A stretch of 64,000 bases of DNA from Paenisporosarcina sp. OV554 (GCF_003058165.1 NZ_QBUC01000016.1:24571-88570), one strand, 5' to 3'; shown: positions 48,570 through 58,319, counted from the stretch's first letter. Numbers and translations: made by a program. The notes: generated by a model not told the origin, from the letters alone.

Positions 48570-48791
48570 TCAGCCTGGCGGGTCGGAAGCGATGCGCTTT
48601 TTTGGAATCTGATTGAAATTCAAGAGAAAATCGATGATTTCTTCCTGTGCTATCTGGCTGAAATCTGTTCCTTTTGGGTAAGTTCTCCGGACTCGACCGT
48701 TAGTGTTTTCATTGGTTCCACGTTGAGCAGGAGCGCCTGGATCAGCGAAGTAGAAGGTTTTCCGAAGCTTTTTCCACTTCAATCCATAGAT
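48570..48791 (-). pseudogene. IS30-family transposase remnant
   Basis: The frame contains FYFADPGAPAQRGTNENTNG, then VRRTYPKGTDFSQI. This is the catalytic-glutamate region of IS30 transposases. The N-terminal part and the normal C-terminal PRK(C)LGWK ending are absent. Confidence 0.85.
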
Positions 48792-48968
48792 GAAATTCCT
48801 TCCTCCTGTCGGCGGTGATGGACTTAGAAGTTCAAACTTAAACTGATACGTATTCACCTTTCTATACATAATTGATGTAATAGAAAAGGTCTACATTAAT
48901 TGATTCCATTATGTAGAACGAAAGGGTATCCCCTTTCAAATAAAACATTAACTGCCTAACATTCACTT

Positions 48969-49004
48969 AAAAAAGGAGTGCCGAAAACTCCGGCACTCCT
49001 TTTC
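48969..49004. terminator. Strong bidirectional terminator
   Basis: AAAAGGAGTGCCG (48971-48983) pairs perfectly with 48991-49003. A-rich and T-rich flanks let it end the minus-strand operon. Confidence 0.9.
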
Positions 49005-49070
49005 ATTAGGGTCAATTTAATGAGTATTCTATCAAACTATAAAACAGTCAAGTGAAAGTGGATGTAGAGA

Positions 49071-52000
49071 TTATTTTGCTGCATTTGGATCCAATGTTTC
49101 CAGCTGTGTTGCCCACCGCTCAATATTGGCTGCCGGGTTCGTTCCTTCGGCAGGATAGTCGGTGATGTGGTACCAGCTGATTGTCCGTTTTTCACCTGCT
49201 GCTACACTTGCATCAAATGAGGCACCAAAAATATAACCGAAGGCACTGATCCCAGTTGGTTGGTCTTTGACCCAGGCAATCCCATGTGCCGGGCTGTTTA
49301 TAGCGGTTTTAGGCCCGTCATACACATAATTCCCCGTCCATCCGGAAGTCTTGAAGCCGGGATTAACGTTTGCAAAACCTGGAAGTATGGCGGTTTCATC
49401 AGAACTATCCGGATCGAGTAAATATTGGAAGTATCCTTTGAAATCTTTTGTTCCGGTATTTTCTAATTCCAAGGTTAGCTTGGCCACCGGTGCATCCGGA
49501 AGCAATTGGTAGGTGACCGACGTCTTGATAGACGGATCAATTTGTGCTTCTCCGGAAGCTTTTATTGCGTTTCCTACGGTCTCGATTTTAGGAAGAGACA
49601 GCCATTCTCCAGTACGGTTCCATGGAACTTGTGGATCATTCATAGTCGGTGAAAGGACTAACTCGCTCCAATCCAAGGTTTCCATGGCATTATCATCCTG
49701 TAGGGCAAGATCGCCTAGCCATCCTGGCTGGAAAGTACCTGCCTGATTATTGGCAGCCACTTGTGTAGAGATGGTCGCCTCTACCTTGTTATTGATGATG
49801 TAATGGTACGGGTTGCCTGTTGTTGCGTCCAAGCGGGTGCTTCCTGCATGAAAATCTGGAGCTTCCTGAGATTCTCCTGCAATCGGCTCGGTGATGGTGT
49901 TTAGCTTTAGTTCCTTCGTTTCATTTTTCCCCTCTACCATCGTGACAGAGAGAGAAGTGTCTGAATGAAAACCTCTTCGTTTTGTAGAAAGAGTATATTT
50001 GCCTGGCTTTAATCCGATTAGGTATTGGCCATCATCATTGGCTACTGAAGTCTGGCGGTTCCCCTCGGTATCGGTCACTACAACGGTCGCACCGGCTACC
50101 GGTTTTCCGGTATCAGCATCCGTCACCTTACCGGTTACTCGTGGCCATCTTTGGGCAGATTTTCCTCCAGGTGTGTATGCATAAAGGTTTCCATCATGAG
50201 CACCAACCACAAGCGTATTTCCTGAAATCGCAGGGGAAGATGCCACCCAAGCTCCAATTTCATGATGCCATAATGGCTGTCCTGTTATTCGGTCAAGCGC
50301 ATAAAGATTTCCGTCGTTGGAACCGATGAAGATGGTTTCTCCACTAACGGCTGCTGATGAAATGATTCCGCCATCCGTACGATATTTCCATTTTAAGGAA
50401 CCTGTGACCGCGTCTATTGCAGCAACGTTTCCGTCAGGGAATCCCATGTAGACGACTCCATCCGCTACAGCAGGGGAGGAACCAGTTGCCTGACCATGAA
50501 TGTAGGATTTATCGGAGCTCTTATAGCGCCATAGCTCGTTGCCTGTCGAGGCGTCAAGTGAGACGATTAAACCGCCCTGGTACCCCATAAACACTCGGCC
50601 ATCTGAGATGGAAGGCATGGAGTGCATCCAGCCGCCTGCTGGTTTTTTACGCCAGATTTCCTTGCCTGTAGCAGCGTCAAGAGAGATCAGCCAGCCGCCG
50701 TCTGCACCAACAAATACCTTGCCATCTTGTACTACAGGTGTGGATTCAACGATCCAGCCGCCTGCTAAAGGAGCATTCCATAATTGTTCGCCGGTTTTGG
50801 CATCAAGCGCCATGATTGCACCACCGCTGCCTGTGCTGTATGCCTGGTATAGGACTCCATCGGCTACTGTTGGAGAATAATACATCCAGGATCTCTGTAC
50901 TTGATCCTTGCCAACGGATTTTTCCCAAATCCTTTCCCCGGTTTTTGCATTCATCGCATAAAGTGTGCCGCGAATCGAATTCGCGTAAACGACTCCGTCT
51001 GCTACTGCTGGAGATGCTTGGACCTGGGCATCTGCTTTTACTGCCCATTTCTTTTGGCCGGTTTCTAGGTCAACCGCATGGATAGAATTTTGGTCCGTGC
51101 CGTTTTCATCACGTGTTCCGATATAAACCATTCCATTTGCAATGGCAGGGGAGGAGGTAAGAATCGTACCCGGTGTCCGGTAGGTCCAACCTAATCGCAA
51201 ACCCGCTTCGAGTGTATCTTTTGCCTCTCCGGTATGCTGGGCATTGCCGTGGAACATCGTCCAGTCAGAACCGCCCTTAGGTGAGATACGCTTAGAGTCT
51301 ACGATGTTGAACGTGTTGTTTTTAACCCAAACCTTTCCTGCATCGTCGGTTACCCTAACTTCTATGGCATGCTTGCCTTTTGATGCTTTTTTAGCATTCC
51401 ATTGGTTAAACCAGGCCATTCCGCTGCTTTGTTTCAGTTTTTTCCAAGAGCCGCCATCTACTCTGTATTCCACTTTAGAGACATTGCTTGTCGTATTATA
51501 GGCGTTTACCAATATGTCCACTTTGCCCTTTGGAACATCGCTTCCGGCCGCTGGATGGACAATCGCTGCGCTTTGTTTTACGTCATACATCTTATACTTT
51601 GCATTCTTTTGGTCGCCCTGGAAAGAAACCATCCGGAATCCGTTCGGTGACTGATCGATCGTATAAGCACTTGAAACAGTCGTTACATGGTTAGCACCTG
51701 GAATCGTATCTTGTGCCACATCGTTAACATGGGTATGTCCAACCATCACCAGTCGTGTCTGATACTGGCTAAGTAGTTCAATAAACTTCTTCGTGTTATC
51801 AGGTGACGGGGTTTCCGGTGTATTCAAAGGCTTATGGACGAATACTACTACTTCTTTGTCTTTTGCATTTTGGGCGAGATCCTGTTTTAACCATTCCAAT
51901 TGGTCATTTTCATTGAAGCCCAATGTATTTTCCAATGTGACAAAATGCCTGTTGCCATAATCGAATGAATACCACTCAGGTCCGAGATACTTGCGGTAAC

Positions 52001-52709
52001 GGTCCACTCTTGTTTGATAGCTAGAACCTGGGGCAAAGTCATGGTTTCCGACAGCTGGGTAGACAGGAACAGCGGATGTAGCTGTGCTCGCTGTATAATC
52101 CTGATATTCTGCATCGGTTGCCCGGTTGGTCAAGTCGCCACTAACGGCGATAAAGGCTGGGTTTCCTGTCGATTCGTTAATTTGCGCCAGCTGTGATGTG
52201 AATCGTTCACGGTTATTATTTGACCCTGCTTCCACGTGAACATCGGCCACGTTGGCAAAGGAAAAGTTAGGATTATTGCTTTCAGGCTTAAGTAGCAGTC
52301 CGAAGTTTTGTTCTCGTGTTTCACCGGCCTCGAGGTTGCCAAGTTGCTTATAGAACTGGGGTGTTTTGTTTTCGTCTGTTGGGACGCTATACCCGCTAGG
52401 AACGGTAACAAAGACGATATCCGACTGGCGTCTTTCAATGTTTGCCGTCAGTGTATACTTTCCTGAATCATTGGTAACGGAAATGCTCTTCCCATCTGAG
52501 ACAGACACATTCGGAATTCCCTGTTCGTTTCCATCGTGGACTCCATTTCCGTTTTTGTCTGCAAATACCGTACCCGTAACAGTTGCATTAGGATTATCTG
52601 CGATAACCGGTTGGACGACAGCGGCCAAAGCAAGACTACACATCACGGCCGCGGTAATCGGTTTAAGCTTTTCTTTTACCGTTTTCCCTTTCTCATTTAA
52701 AGGTTTCAT
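49071..52709 (-). CDS. Secreted phosphoesterase with eight-repeat PQQ-type propeller
   Basis: 1212 residues. A signal peptide ends around residue 38 (MCSLALAAVVQPVIA). Then a Cna-B/SdrD-like domain (VFADKNGNGVHDGNEQGIPN), and a calcineurin-like phosphoesterase with all motifs (ADVHV, SGDLTN, VGNHD, VHKP, VGHTHV). An Ig-like segment follows. Eight repeats of the type SPAVADGVVY-x-G...DA-x-TG-x2-W give a PQQ-type propeller. A carboxypeptidase-regulatory-like domain (VTDADTGKPVAGATV) and a ~250-residue C-terminal domain close the protein. Strong SD (AGGAGG). Likely an extracellular phosphodiesterase/phosphatase; substrate unknown. Confidence 0.88.
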   Translation of the reverse strand: MKPLNEKGKTVKEKLKPITAAVMCSLALAAVVQPVIADNPNATVTGTVFADKNGNGVHDGNEQGIPNVSVSDGKSISVTNDSGKYTLTANIERRQSDIVFVTVPSGYSVPTDENKTPQFYKQLGNLEAGETREQNFGLLLKPESNNPNFSFANVADVHVEAGSNNNRERFTSQLAQINESTGNPAFIAVSGDLTNRATDAEYQDYTASTATSAVPVYPAVGNHDFAPGSSYQTRVDRYRKYLGPEWYSFDYGNRHFVTLENTLGFNENDQLEWLKQDLAQNAKDKEVVVFVHKPLNTPETPSPDNTKKFIELLSQYQTRLVMVGHTHVNDVAQDTIPGANHVTTVSSAYTIDQSPNGFRMVSFQGDQKNAKYKMYDVKQSAAIVHPAAGSDVPKGKVDILVNAYNTTSNVSKVEYRVDGGSWKKLKQSSGMAWFNQWNAKKASKGKHAIEVRVTDDAGKVWVKNNTFNIVDSKRISPKGGSDWTMFHGNAQHTGEAKDTLEAGLRLGWTYRTPGTILTSSPAIANGMVYIGTRDENGTDQNSIHAVDLETGQKKWAVKADAQVQASPAVADGVVYANSIRGTLYAMNAKTGERIWEKSVGKDQVQRSWMYYSPTVADGVLYQAYSTGSGGAIMALDAKTGEQLWNAPLAGGWIVESTPVVQDGKVFVGADGGWLISLDAATGKEIWRKKPAGGWMHSMPSISDGRVFMGYQGGLIVSLDASTGNELWRYKSSDKSYIHGQATGSSPAVADGVVYMGFPDGNVAAIDAVTGSLKWKYRTDGGIISSAAVSGETIFIGSNDGNLYALDRITGQPLWHHEIGAWVASSPAISGNTLVVGAHDGNLYAYTPGGKSAQRWPRVTGKVTDADTGKPVAGATVVVTDTEGNRQTSVANDDGQYLIGLKPGKYTLSTKRRGFHSDTSLSVTMVEGKNETKELKLNTITEPIAGESQEAPDFHAGSTRLDATTGNPYHYIINNKVEATISTQVAANNQAGTFQPGWLGDLALQDDNAMETLDWSELVLSPTMNDPQVPWNRTGEWLSLPKIETVGNAIKASGEAQIDPSIKTSVTYQLLPDAPVAKLTLELENTGTKDFKGYFQYLLDPDSSDETAILPGFANVNPGFKTSGWTGNYVYDGPKTAINSPAHGIAWVKDQPTGISAFGYIFGASFDASVAAGEKRTISWYHITDYPAEGTNPAANIERWATQLETLDPNAAK

Positions 52710-52799
52710 TATTTTTCCTCCTATTAATCTCGTATTTTTAACACCCTTAAGCTACTCTTTTGAACCACCCCCTATAAGAAAAGGAAAGAGATTCAACAT

Positions 52800-53882
52800 T
52801 TAGGCTAGAAATCGCTCAAAATACCAGAATAATCCCATTCCAAAAATACCAGCGGTTGCTGATCCGTAGACGACAGTTGACCATTTGAATCGGCGGATAT
52901 AAAGAAGAATGGGAAATAGCAGAATGATGATCAGTGCTTGTCCTACTTCAACACCAACGTTGAAAGACAAAATGGACAAAAGCGAACGCCAGGTTACATC
53001 ATTTGACAGCTGTAATGCACCGGCAAATCCCACTCCATGGATCAGTCCGAAGCCAAATACGACGGCAAAACGGAGCTTCGTAGAGAATCCGAAGAAATGT
53101 TCCAGGGCGACGAATGCAATACTTAACGCAATGAGAGGCTCTATAATCTCGGAAGGGAGATTGATTAGCTTTAAGGCAGTGAGGCCTAGTGTAATACTGT
53201 GGGCCAAAGTAAACACAGTAATAATTTTGAGAATATCTGAAAATCGGCGCGAACCAAGTAAAAGAGCGATCACAAACAGGATATGGTCATACCCGATCAT
53301 AATATGGTGGAATCCGAGTTGAATAAACCGGATGATTTGGCCGATGATGGTTTCCTTGCCGATTTGCAGTTCCCGTTCACCCCCATGAAAAACAAATTGT
53401 CCTTTTTCTTTATCCAGGTTATAGGTTGCGATGTTCCTGTGCATGGGGTCATTATCTTCAAAAAAGACGCTGTACTGAATTTGGATCGACTCCTCTTTGG
53501 CAGGGCGGGGGAACTCAAGCATGATTTTGGCATAATCCCGGCCAGTTCTTTCTTCGATGTCTGTGACCGTCACTATTCCTTCTGATTTAGCTCCATCCGT
53601 GAATAGTTGAAAATGGGAGGCCAGGTATTCCGTTACAGCATCCTGTTTATCTTCCAATGCCTTTGTCAATTGGTCCTTAGAGGAACCTGGATTAACCTCG
53701 AAATCTATCAACCTTCCAAGCTCAAAATAGTCGATATAAAGCTCTACATTCAGGGTGTCACGATCAAGCGTAATGTTTGAATATCCCTCGCTGTTATCTG
53801 TGTGAGCTGAAGCGTTAACAGGACATAACGTTATCGTAATAATGAATAAGAGCATCATATTCCATAAAACGAACTTTCTCAC
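52800..53882 (-). CDS. HupE/UreJ-family membrane protein with extracytoplasmic domain
   Basis: 360 residues. A signal sequence (LLFIITITLCPVNASA) and ~150-residue exported domain precede about six TM helices. The HupE/UreJ_2 signature is clear: LGFHHIMIGYDHILFVIALL and FTLAHSITLGLTAL, with GFGLIHGVGFAG later. The conserved His and Asp residues are thought to bind a metal, and some homologues carry nickel or cobalt. It is upstream of the phosphoesterase gene (90-nt gap), so the two probably form an operon; a structured leader RNA lies in front. Confidence 0.85.
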   Translation of the reverse strand: MRKFVLWNMMLLFIITITLCPVNASAHTDNSEGYSNITLDRDTLNVELYIDYFELGRLIDFEVNPGSSKDQLTKALEDKQDAVTEYLASHFQLFTDGAKSEGIVTVTDIEERTGRDYAKIMLEFPRPAKEESIQIQYSVFFEDNDPMHRNIATYNLDKEKGQFVFHGGERELQIGKETIIGQIIRFIQLGFHHIMIGYDHILFVIALLLGSRRFSDILKIITVFTLAHSITLGLTALKLINLPSEIIEPLIALSIAFVALEHFFGFSTKLRFAVVFGFGLIHGVGFAGALQLSNDVTWRSLLSILSFNVGVEVGQALIIILLFPILLYIRRFKWSTVVYGSATAGIFGMGLFWYFERFLA

Positions 53883-53949
53883 CTCTACACACCCTTTAAT
53901 CTAGTAAATTTTCCTTTGCTTACTCTCCGTCTCTTATGAGTCAGCAACT

Positions 53950-54003
53950 TCATTTAAAGAAAAAGCTGCGTCATCCCAATACCTATGACAACGCTTTAGC
54001 TGC
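53950..54003 (-). terminator. Terminator-like hairpin at the end of the hupE leader
   Basis: The arms GTCAT / ATGAC with an outer AGC/GCT, extended by GCAGC sequences, are followed on the minus strand by TTTTTCTTT. It lies about 70 nt before the hupE start. Confidence 0.55.
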
Positions 54004-54024
54004 ATAACCAAAAAAAATAATGTA

Positions 54025-54111
54025 TCTCTCTTCTGGGATCAGGGAAAATCGGCTTAGGTGCCGGAGTCTTTAATGCAAGCTAGTTTTCCAATTCAGATCC
54101 GAGAAGAGAGA
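54025..54111 (-). ncRNA. Candidate structured cis-regulatory RNA before hupE
   Basis: A 16-bp closing stem with one mismatch (54025-54040 with 54096-54111). Inside it is a second stem (GGAAAA at 54043-54048 with TTTTCC at 54084-54089) and two hairpins (CGGC/GCCG at 54050-54063; AG-CTT/AAG-CT at 54065-54081). This multibranched fold followed by a T8 and a terminator is riboswitch-like. It matches none of the classes I checked by eye (TPP, SAM, c-di-GMP, cobalamin, Mn, Mg, NiCo). Confidence 0.5.
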
Positions 54112-54228
54112 ATTCATTCATAGTATTCCTGTCTGGCTTATTGTGAATGTTTAGCTCTTAAGTGCATAGAGTGTTTCCTATGCTCAAAAATCCAAAATTC
54201 TTACCGGAAATAGTAAACTGTCACCCAT

Positions 54229-55104
54229 CTACTTTTGTCCATTATTAAATGGCTCGTTTCGTTCAAGTTTGATAACAGCGGTCACCGGGAGATGATCAGA
54301 AGCTAAAGTTCGAATTACCTCGGCATTGACTGTTTCGATATTATCGGTTGTGAAAATATAGTCGATTCTCACAGTAGGGTTTATTGAAGAATAAGTGTAA
54401 GCTGCAGGTTTATCAGCAAAAGCATCACTATAATTGGAAATCATCAGCTGCATTTCCGGGCTTTCCGGTTTTGCGTTTAGATCACCCATGATAATTTTAG
54501 GTCCTTTAACTTGCCCAGCAAGTTCATTGACTTCCCGAATCTGGATTTCGCGTTCTGCGGAAGTCAGCGCTAGGTGAGTATTATAAAAGTGAACTTGATT
54601 TCCTTTAACATTGATCGTCGCCTCTAGCAGGCCTCTCTGCTCCGTGTTTCCAATTTTCGTAAGTTTGTGGTTTTCAGAATCTAAGATTGGATATTTGCTT
54701 AAAATCGCTGTCCCATACTGTCTGCGCGGTTCCCCTTCGATTAATGGTGCATTATCAAGGTTTGGTGCATACACATAAAACATGCCCAGTCGTTTTGCCA
54801 GTGTATTTGCCTGGTCTTCGAAGTTGCTGCGACTAGACCAATGATTGTCCACTTCCTGCAAGCCAATGATATCTGCCTCCGAGTTTTCAATAACCTGAGC
54901 AATCCGTTCCAAATCCAAAACCCTATCTGTCCCTTCACCGTGATGAATGTTATAAGACATTACCTTAACGTCAACCGATTCTCCGCGTGGGAACTCGGTT
55001 TCATCGGCAAAGGAGTTTTGTCCGAAACCAGAAAGAGCAACAATGGCACAAGTAACAGCCAACATGAACGATACCGCTTTTCGTCTTTGATATTTTGTCA
55101 TCAT
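54229..55104 (-). CDS. Secreted endonuclease/exonuclease/phosphatase-family protein
   Basis: 291 residues with a signal peptide (VSFMLAVTCAIVALSGFG). EEP fold motifs occur in order: VMSYNIHHG, IIGLQEVD, HFYNTHLAL, IIMGDLNAKP, VRIDYIFT and SDHLPVTA, so the metal-dependent active site is complete. Could hydrolyse nucleic acid, sphingolipid or inositol phosphates outside the cell. SD AGGAGG is well placed. It is the most upstream of three export-related minus-strand genes; whether they share a transcript depends on the leader between it and hupE. Confidence 0.9.
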   Translation of the reverse strand: MMTKYQRRKAVSFMLAVTCAIVALSGFGQNSFADETEFPRGESVDVKVMSYNIHHGEGTDRVLDLERIAQVIENSEADIIGLQEVDNHWSSRSNFEDQANTLAKRLGMFYVYAPNLDNAPLIEGEPRRQYGTAILSKYPILDSENHKLTKIGNTEQRGLLEATINVKGNQVHFYNTHLALTSAEREIQIREVNELAGQVKGPKIIMGDLNAKPESPEMQLMISNYSDAFADKPAAYTYSSINPTVRIDYIFTTDNIETVNAEVIRTLASDHLPVTAVIKLERNEPFNNGQK

Positions 55105-55611
55105 AATGAATCCTCCTAATCGATTTTTGTATTTCGACTTTAATCATACAAGAGGAATTTATGGTTTTTATTGAAACTATATTAAGAGAATGTGTAATTA
55201 TATTACTATTCCGTAAATTATGGATATTAGGACTATGACAATGGTTCTGCTTCGTTTGGGGTTGAATCGTCTTTCTCTATGTGTTCTTTAAAATATCTCA
55301 TTAGTTATGACAATACCGGATTGTCGTACCTATCCTTACTTAGTCGACTTGGTGCTTCTATAGGTTTGGCAAAAGCTGTGAATTACGACGAATCGTATTT
55401 CCCAAAGATATTTTAGATCGATTTTAATTAAAAGATGGCGATATGCTAACGAGGAAGAGTTAGTTAGTAGTAAGATTTTTGATTTGTTAATTTCTTATAA
55501 CTTCGCATAAAAACCTCATTTTCTAAATAATGTCTTAACACGTCATTCACATCCTCTTCATATTCATCTACTACACTAAAGGTGCAAGCTCAAATCCAAG
55601 GAGGTCCTACA

Positions 55612-55687
55612 TGAGTCAAACACGTTTGAAAAAGTAACCCTACCTATCGCAATTCTTTCGTTTTTAGCCATCAGTGGAGTCGCTTGA
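55612..55687 (+). pseudogene. Broken small membrane protein
   Basis: SD AAGGAGG and ATG give MSQTRLKK and a stop. The adjacent frame continues ESNTFEKVTLPIAILSFLA, then ISGVA and a stop. One missing base near the start would fuse them. Confidence 0.4.
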
Positions 55688-55776
55688 ACCATTGCCATTT
55701 CATAAACGACAACGAATACCTCTAAAAGCTAGATAAAGGAAAAATAAAAAATGCGGTTTAAAGGAGAGTCATTAAC

Positions 55777-56054
55777 GTGGAAAATCAACGAAGATCTTGG
55801 AAAAAAATTTCTTTGATCCGATTTATAGACTTCTTAAGTAAGTCCACTCAAAGCGCCGAAGCAAAGAGGGTTTCTCAATTAAATTCATCACACACACCTT
55901 GGAATTAACTAAACGAATTTTTGACTTACGGGGTAGGTTAGTTGAGGTGAAAAACTTGGATATTATTCGACTTGTATTTCTTACAAACGCCAATCTGATA
56001 AAAAAATTAGGTGTCACCACTTCTGTGATAGCACTCTATATGTTGGCTAATTAA
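55777..56054 (+). pseudogene. Frameshifted small ORF of unknown function
   Basis: From a GTG with SD AAAGGAG, MENQRRSWKKISLIRFIDFL runs to SQLNSSHTPWN and stops. The neighbouring frame continues with HTLELTKRIFDLRGRLVEV, then KKLGVTTSVIALYMLAN and a stop at 56052. Together about 92 residues; family not recognised. Confidence 0.45.
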
Positions 56055-56119
56055 AAAATAGTTCTTGGAAAACCCTTTGCTCTTAAAAAATTTATATTGG
56101 ACCAGTATGAACTGATTTC

Positions 56120-56242
56120 TTGACAGTTGTTAAACAGGACAGAACAAAGAGAATTTTGGCTAGAATTACCGTTATAGTGTTAAGTCCCGTGATTTTCTTT
56201 GCAACCATAATGATTGTACAGTTTGGTTCAACCCTACAATAA
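56120..56242 (+). pseudogene. Possible small membrane peptide or gene tail
   Basis: From TTG: LTVVKQDRTKRILARITVIV, then LSPVIFFATIMIVQFGSTLQ, a basic stretch and one TM helix. There is no SD, and a stop lies four codons upstream, so it may be the tail of a lost gene. Confidence 0.3.
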
Positions 56243-56353
56243 ATTTGTCATTTCATATCAGAACATTCGGCTGCCGTAATGATGGGAGCTTTTTCTTATT
56301 GATTAATAAAGACGACACTTCCTAATTCGGGGGTTATGTCAACTAAAAACGTA

Positions 56354-56390
56354 AAAAATGCGTTAATCCAAGAAGGATTAACGCATTTTT
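56354..56390. terminator. Bidirectional terminator at the end of the cupin remnant
   Basis: AAAAATGCGTTAATCC (56354-56369) pairs perfectly with 56375-56390; A5 and T5 ends serve both strands. Confidence 0.85.
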
Positions 56391-56645
56391 CGAACCATTC
56401 AGGAGGACCCACTGTTGTATCTGGATCAATGGCAAGATGAACAAACCAACTATCAGCCATTCCAGTGTTTACATTTGGAAGTATTTCCACTACATCTCCT
56501 GGATGTAATTCTTGAGCAGGTTTTCCTTTTTCCTAATACCAGCCTCTTCCGCCAGTAACCAAAAGAATCTGTCCACTCGGATGTGCATGCCAATTGTTCG
56601 TTAGGTTTGGATTAGATATTGGAGTTAATACAGCATGCCTTTCAT
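56391..56645 (-). pseudogene. Broken cupin-domain gene
   Basis: The minus strand reads NWHAHPSGQILLVTGGRGWY, an in-frame TAG, then EKGKPAQELHPGDVVEILPN, and on to SWFVHLAI. The two cupin motifs (HxHPxGQ...G and PGDVV...P) are recognisable, but an internal stop and a frame problem before the usual C-terminus make it non-functional. Confidence 0.75.
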
Positions 56646-56808
56646 TTTAATAAATAATCTGTGATGATATCTCAAAGCCCGTCCGAAGTGGGATTTTCTT
56701 AATAGAATAGTTGGAAATAAAGCATATTTGTTAGAATATAGTTCTATCTTTTCCGTTTTTGATTACACTAAATGTATGTAAGAAAGAGTGAGTGGAGGTG
56801 GAGTGGAT

Positions 56809-58074
56809 TTGGCGAAAAAATGGGGAATTAGTGCTCTTTTCTTATTTGGGGTATATGCTTTCCTGATGTATGTTTATATCTTCCATAGTGGCAGTGGGGG
56901 TATACCTGCAAGTTTGAAAGGAACTGTTGCAGATCCGCATGTTTTTATGTCGGAGCGAGAATTGTACCTTAGTGGGGAGTATTCAAGAATAAAAAATTTC
57001 CTCTTTTTTGTATCAATACCATTTGAATGGCTTGTCTATTTATTAATACTGATTACTGGACTTTCTCTAGCGTTTGAAAGATGGATTCCTTTGCAAAAAA
57101 AATGGGCAATTTTGCAAAATGCAGTATATGTATTTTTACTGTCTGTTCTTACGTTTATTGTTTTATTTCCTTTAGACTATTACAGATATTCCTTAAGTAA
57201 AAAATATGGGATTAGTACCCAGAGTTTCAATTCTTGGATGCGTGATAATGTCATTGATTTTTGGGTTAACTTAGGAACGACTGTAGTGATTGTAACGGTT
57301 CTTTATTGGCTTATAAATAGAAGCACAAAGAGATGGTGGTTAAATGCCTGGTTACTAATGATTCCTTTCTCGATTTTCCTCATGTTTATTCAACCAGTAA
57401 TAATCGACCCCTTATATAATGATTTTTATCCGCTAACAAATAAAGAATTAGAGACGCAAATTCTCACGTTGGCTGAGCAAGCAAAAATTCCAACAGAACA
57501 TGTGTATGAAGTTAACATGGCGGAAAAGACAAACGCTCTAAATGCCTATGTTACGGGGATTGGGAATAATTCAAGAATAGTATTATGGGATACGACTTTA
57601 AACCGCTTATCAGAAAATGAAATTCTCTTCATCATGGCTCATGAGATGGGGCATTATGTGGAGAAACATATTTACTTCGGAATCGCTCGTTATATCCTAA
57701 CGATGCTTGTCGGGCTCTGGTTAACCGCTAAAATAATGCCTTGGGTTATCCATCGCTTTGGACGTGTATTAAAAATTAAACGAGTAAACGCTATTCATTC
57801 ATTACCATTATTTTTACTTATTACATCTTTTCTATTATTCGTTTCAAGTCCAATTTCAAATTATATTTCTAGATATCAGGAAACAAGAGCTGATCAGTAT
57901 GCAATAAACCTAATGGACGATCCGGAGGCAGCTGTCAAAACTTTTCAAGAACTTACGAAGGTAGGATTAAATGAAGTGAATCCTCCACTACTTGTAAAAT
58001 GGTTTCGATATTCACATCCGACAATGCTAGAAAGAATAAATAAAGTTGCAAATGAAAATGAATCAAAAGAGTGA
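56809..58074 (+). CDS. M48-family membrane metallopeptidase (Ste24-like)
   Basis: About 421 residues from TTG 56809; GTG 56803 or 56788 are alternatives around the GGAGG SD at 56794. Several TM helices flank the catalytic HEMGHYVEKH zinc motif, with the third ligand in ETRADQYAINL. The NALNAYVTGIG stretch before the motif is typical of Ste24/CAAX proteases. Probably takes part in membrane-protein quality control, like B. subtilis YhfN. Single gene ending near a hairpin repeat. Confidence 0.88.
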   Translation: MAKKWGISALFLFGVYAFLMYVYIFHSGSGGIPASLKGTVADPHVFMSERELYLSGEYSRIKNFLFFVSIPFEWLVYLLILITGLSLAFERWIPLQKKWAILQNAVYVFLLSVLTFIVLFPLDYYRYSLSKKYGISTQSFNSWMRDNVIDFWVNLGTTVVIVTVLYWLINRSTKRWWLNAWLLMIPFSIFLMFIQPVIIDPLYNDFYPLTNKELETQILTLAEQAKIPTEHVYEVNMAEKTNALNAYVTGIGNNSRIVLWDTTLNRLSENEILFIMAHEMGHYVEKHIYFGIARYILTMLVGLWLTAKIMPWVIHRFGRVLKIKRVNAIHSLPLFLLITSFLLFVSSPISNYISRYQETRADQYAINLMDDPEAAVKTFQELTKVGLNEVNPPLLVKWFRYSHPTMLERINKVANENESKE

Positions 58075-58106
58075 GGGGCAAAATAGTATTATTGTAAATT
58101 TAATCG

Positions 58107-58140
58107 TTCTTCAACTAACGGGGCCGTGAGTTGAAGAACA
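58107..58140. repeat. Hairpin repeat GTTCTTCAACT...AGTTGAAGAAC
   Basis: An 11-bp perfect stem (58107-58117 with 58130-58140). The same CTTCAACTAA-type arms occur at 59723-59750 and, broken by the IS, at 20873-20894. It may also terminate the M48 transcript. Confidence 0.65.
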
Positions 58141-58319
58141 AGATTTTTGAATTGAGGAGATAACAAGGGAATAGGACTTAATTAAGGGTGATTAAATGGT
58201 GTTTGTATTTATACTTCACGGTTAAGGAGAACATATACTGGATACACCAAGAAGTTTTCAATTAACAATCCTTCATTAACACCTATAGGGTAGAAAAAAA
58301 TAGATATTTGCCATCCCAT

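Larger units (their letters stand above)
53883..54228 (-). other. 345-bp leader region upstream of hupE
   Basis: Between the EEP-family gene and hupE, both on the minus strand. From 5' to 3' it holds a 6-bp GCATAG/CTATGC hairpin (about 54160-54180), a large structured element, a T8 tract and a terminator-like hairpin. Confidence 0.6.
55105..56353. other. Gene graveyard
   Basis: About 1.25 kb with strong SDs followed by broken frames: remnants at 55612-55687, 55777-56054 and 56120-56242, and a truncated family-1 repeat near 56309-56346. No intact gene is visible. Confidence 0.6.

Noticed and set aside
53909..54120. c-di-GMP (GEMM), SAM, cobalamin, M-box, yybP-ykoY or NiCo riboswitch identity for the hupE leader
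   Set aside because: The conserved cores of these classes could not be found by eye; the element was left unclassified.
55105..55220. Pho boxes before the EEP-family gene
   Set aside because: Only one TTACAC-like unit is present; no second repeat at the 11-bp period.
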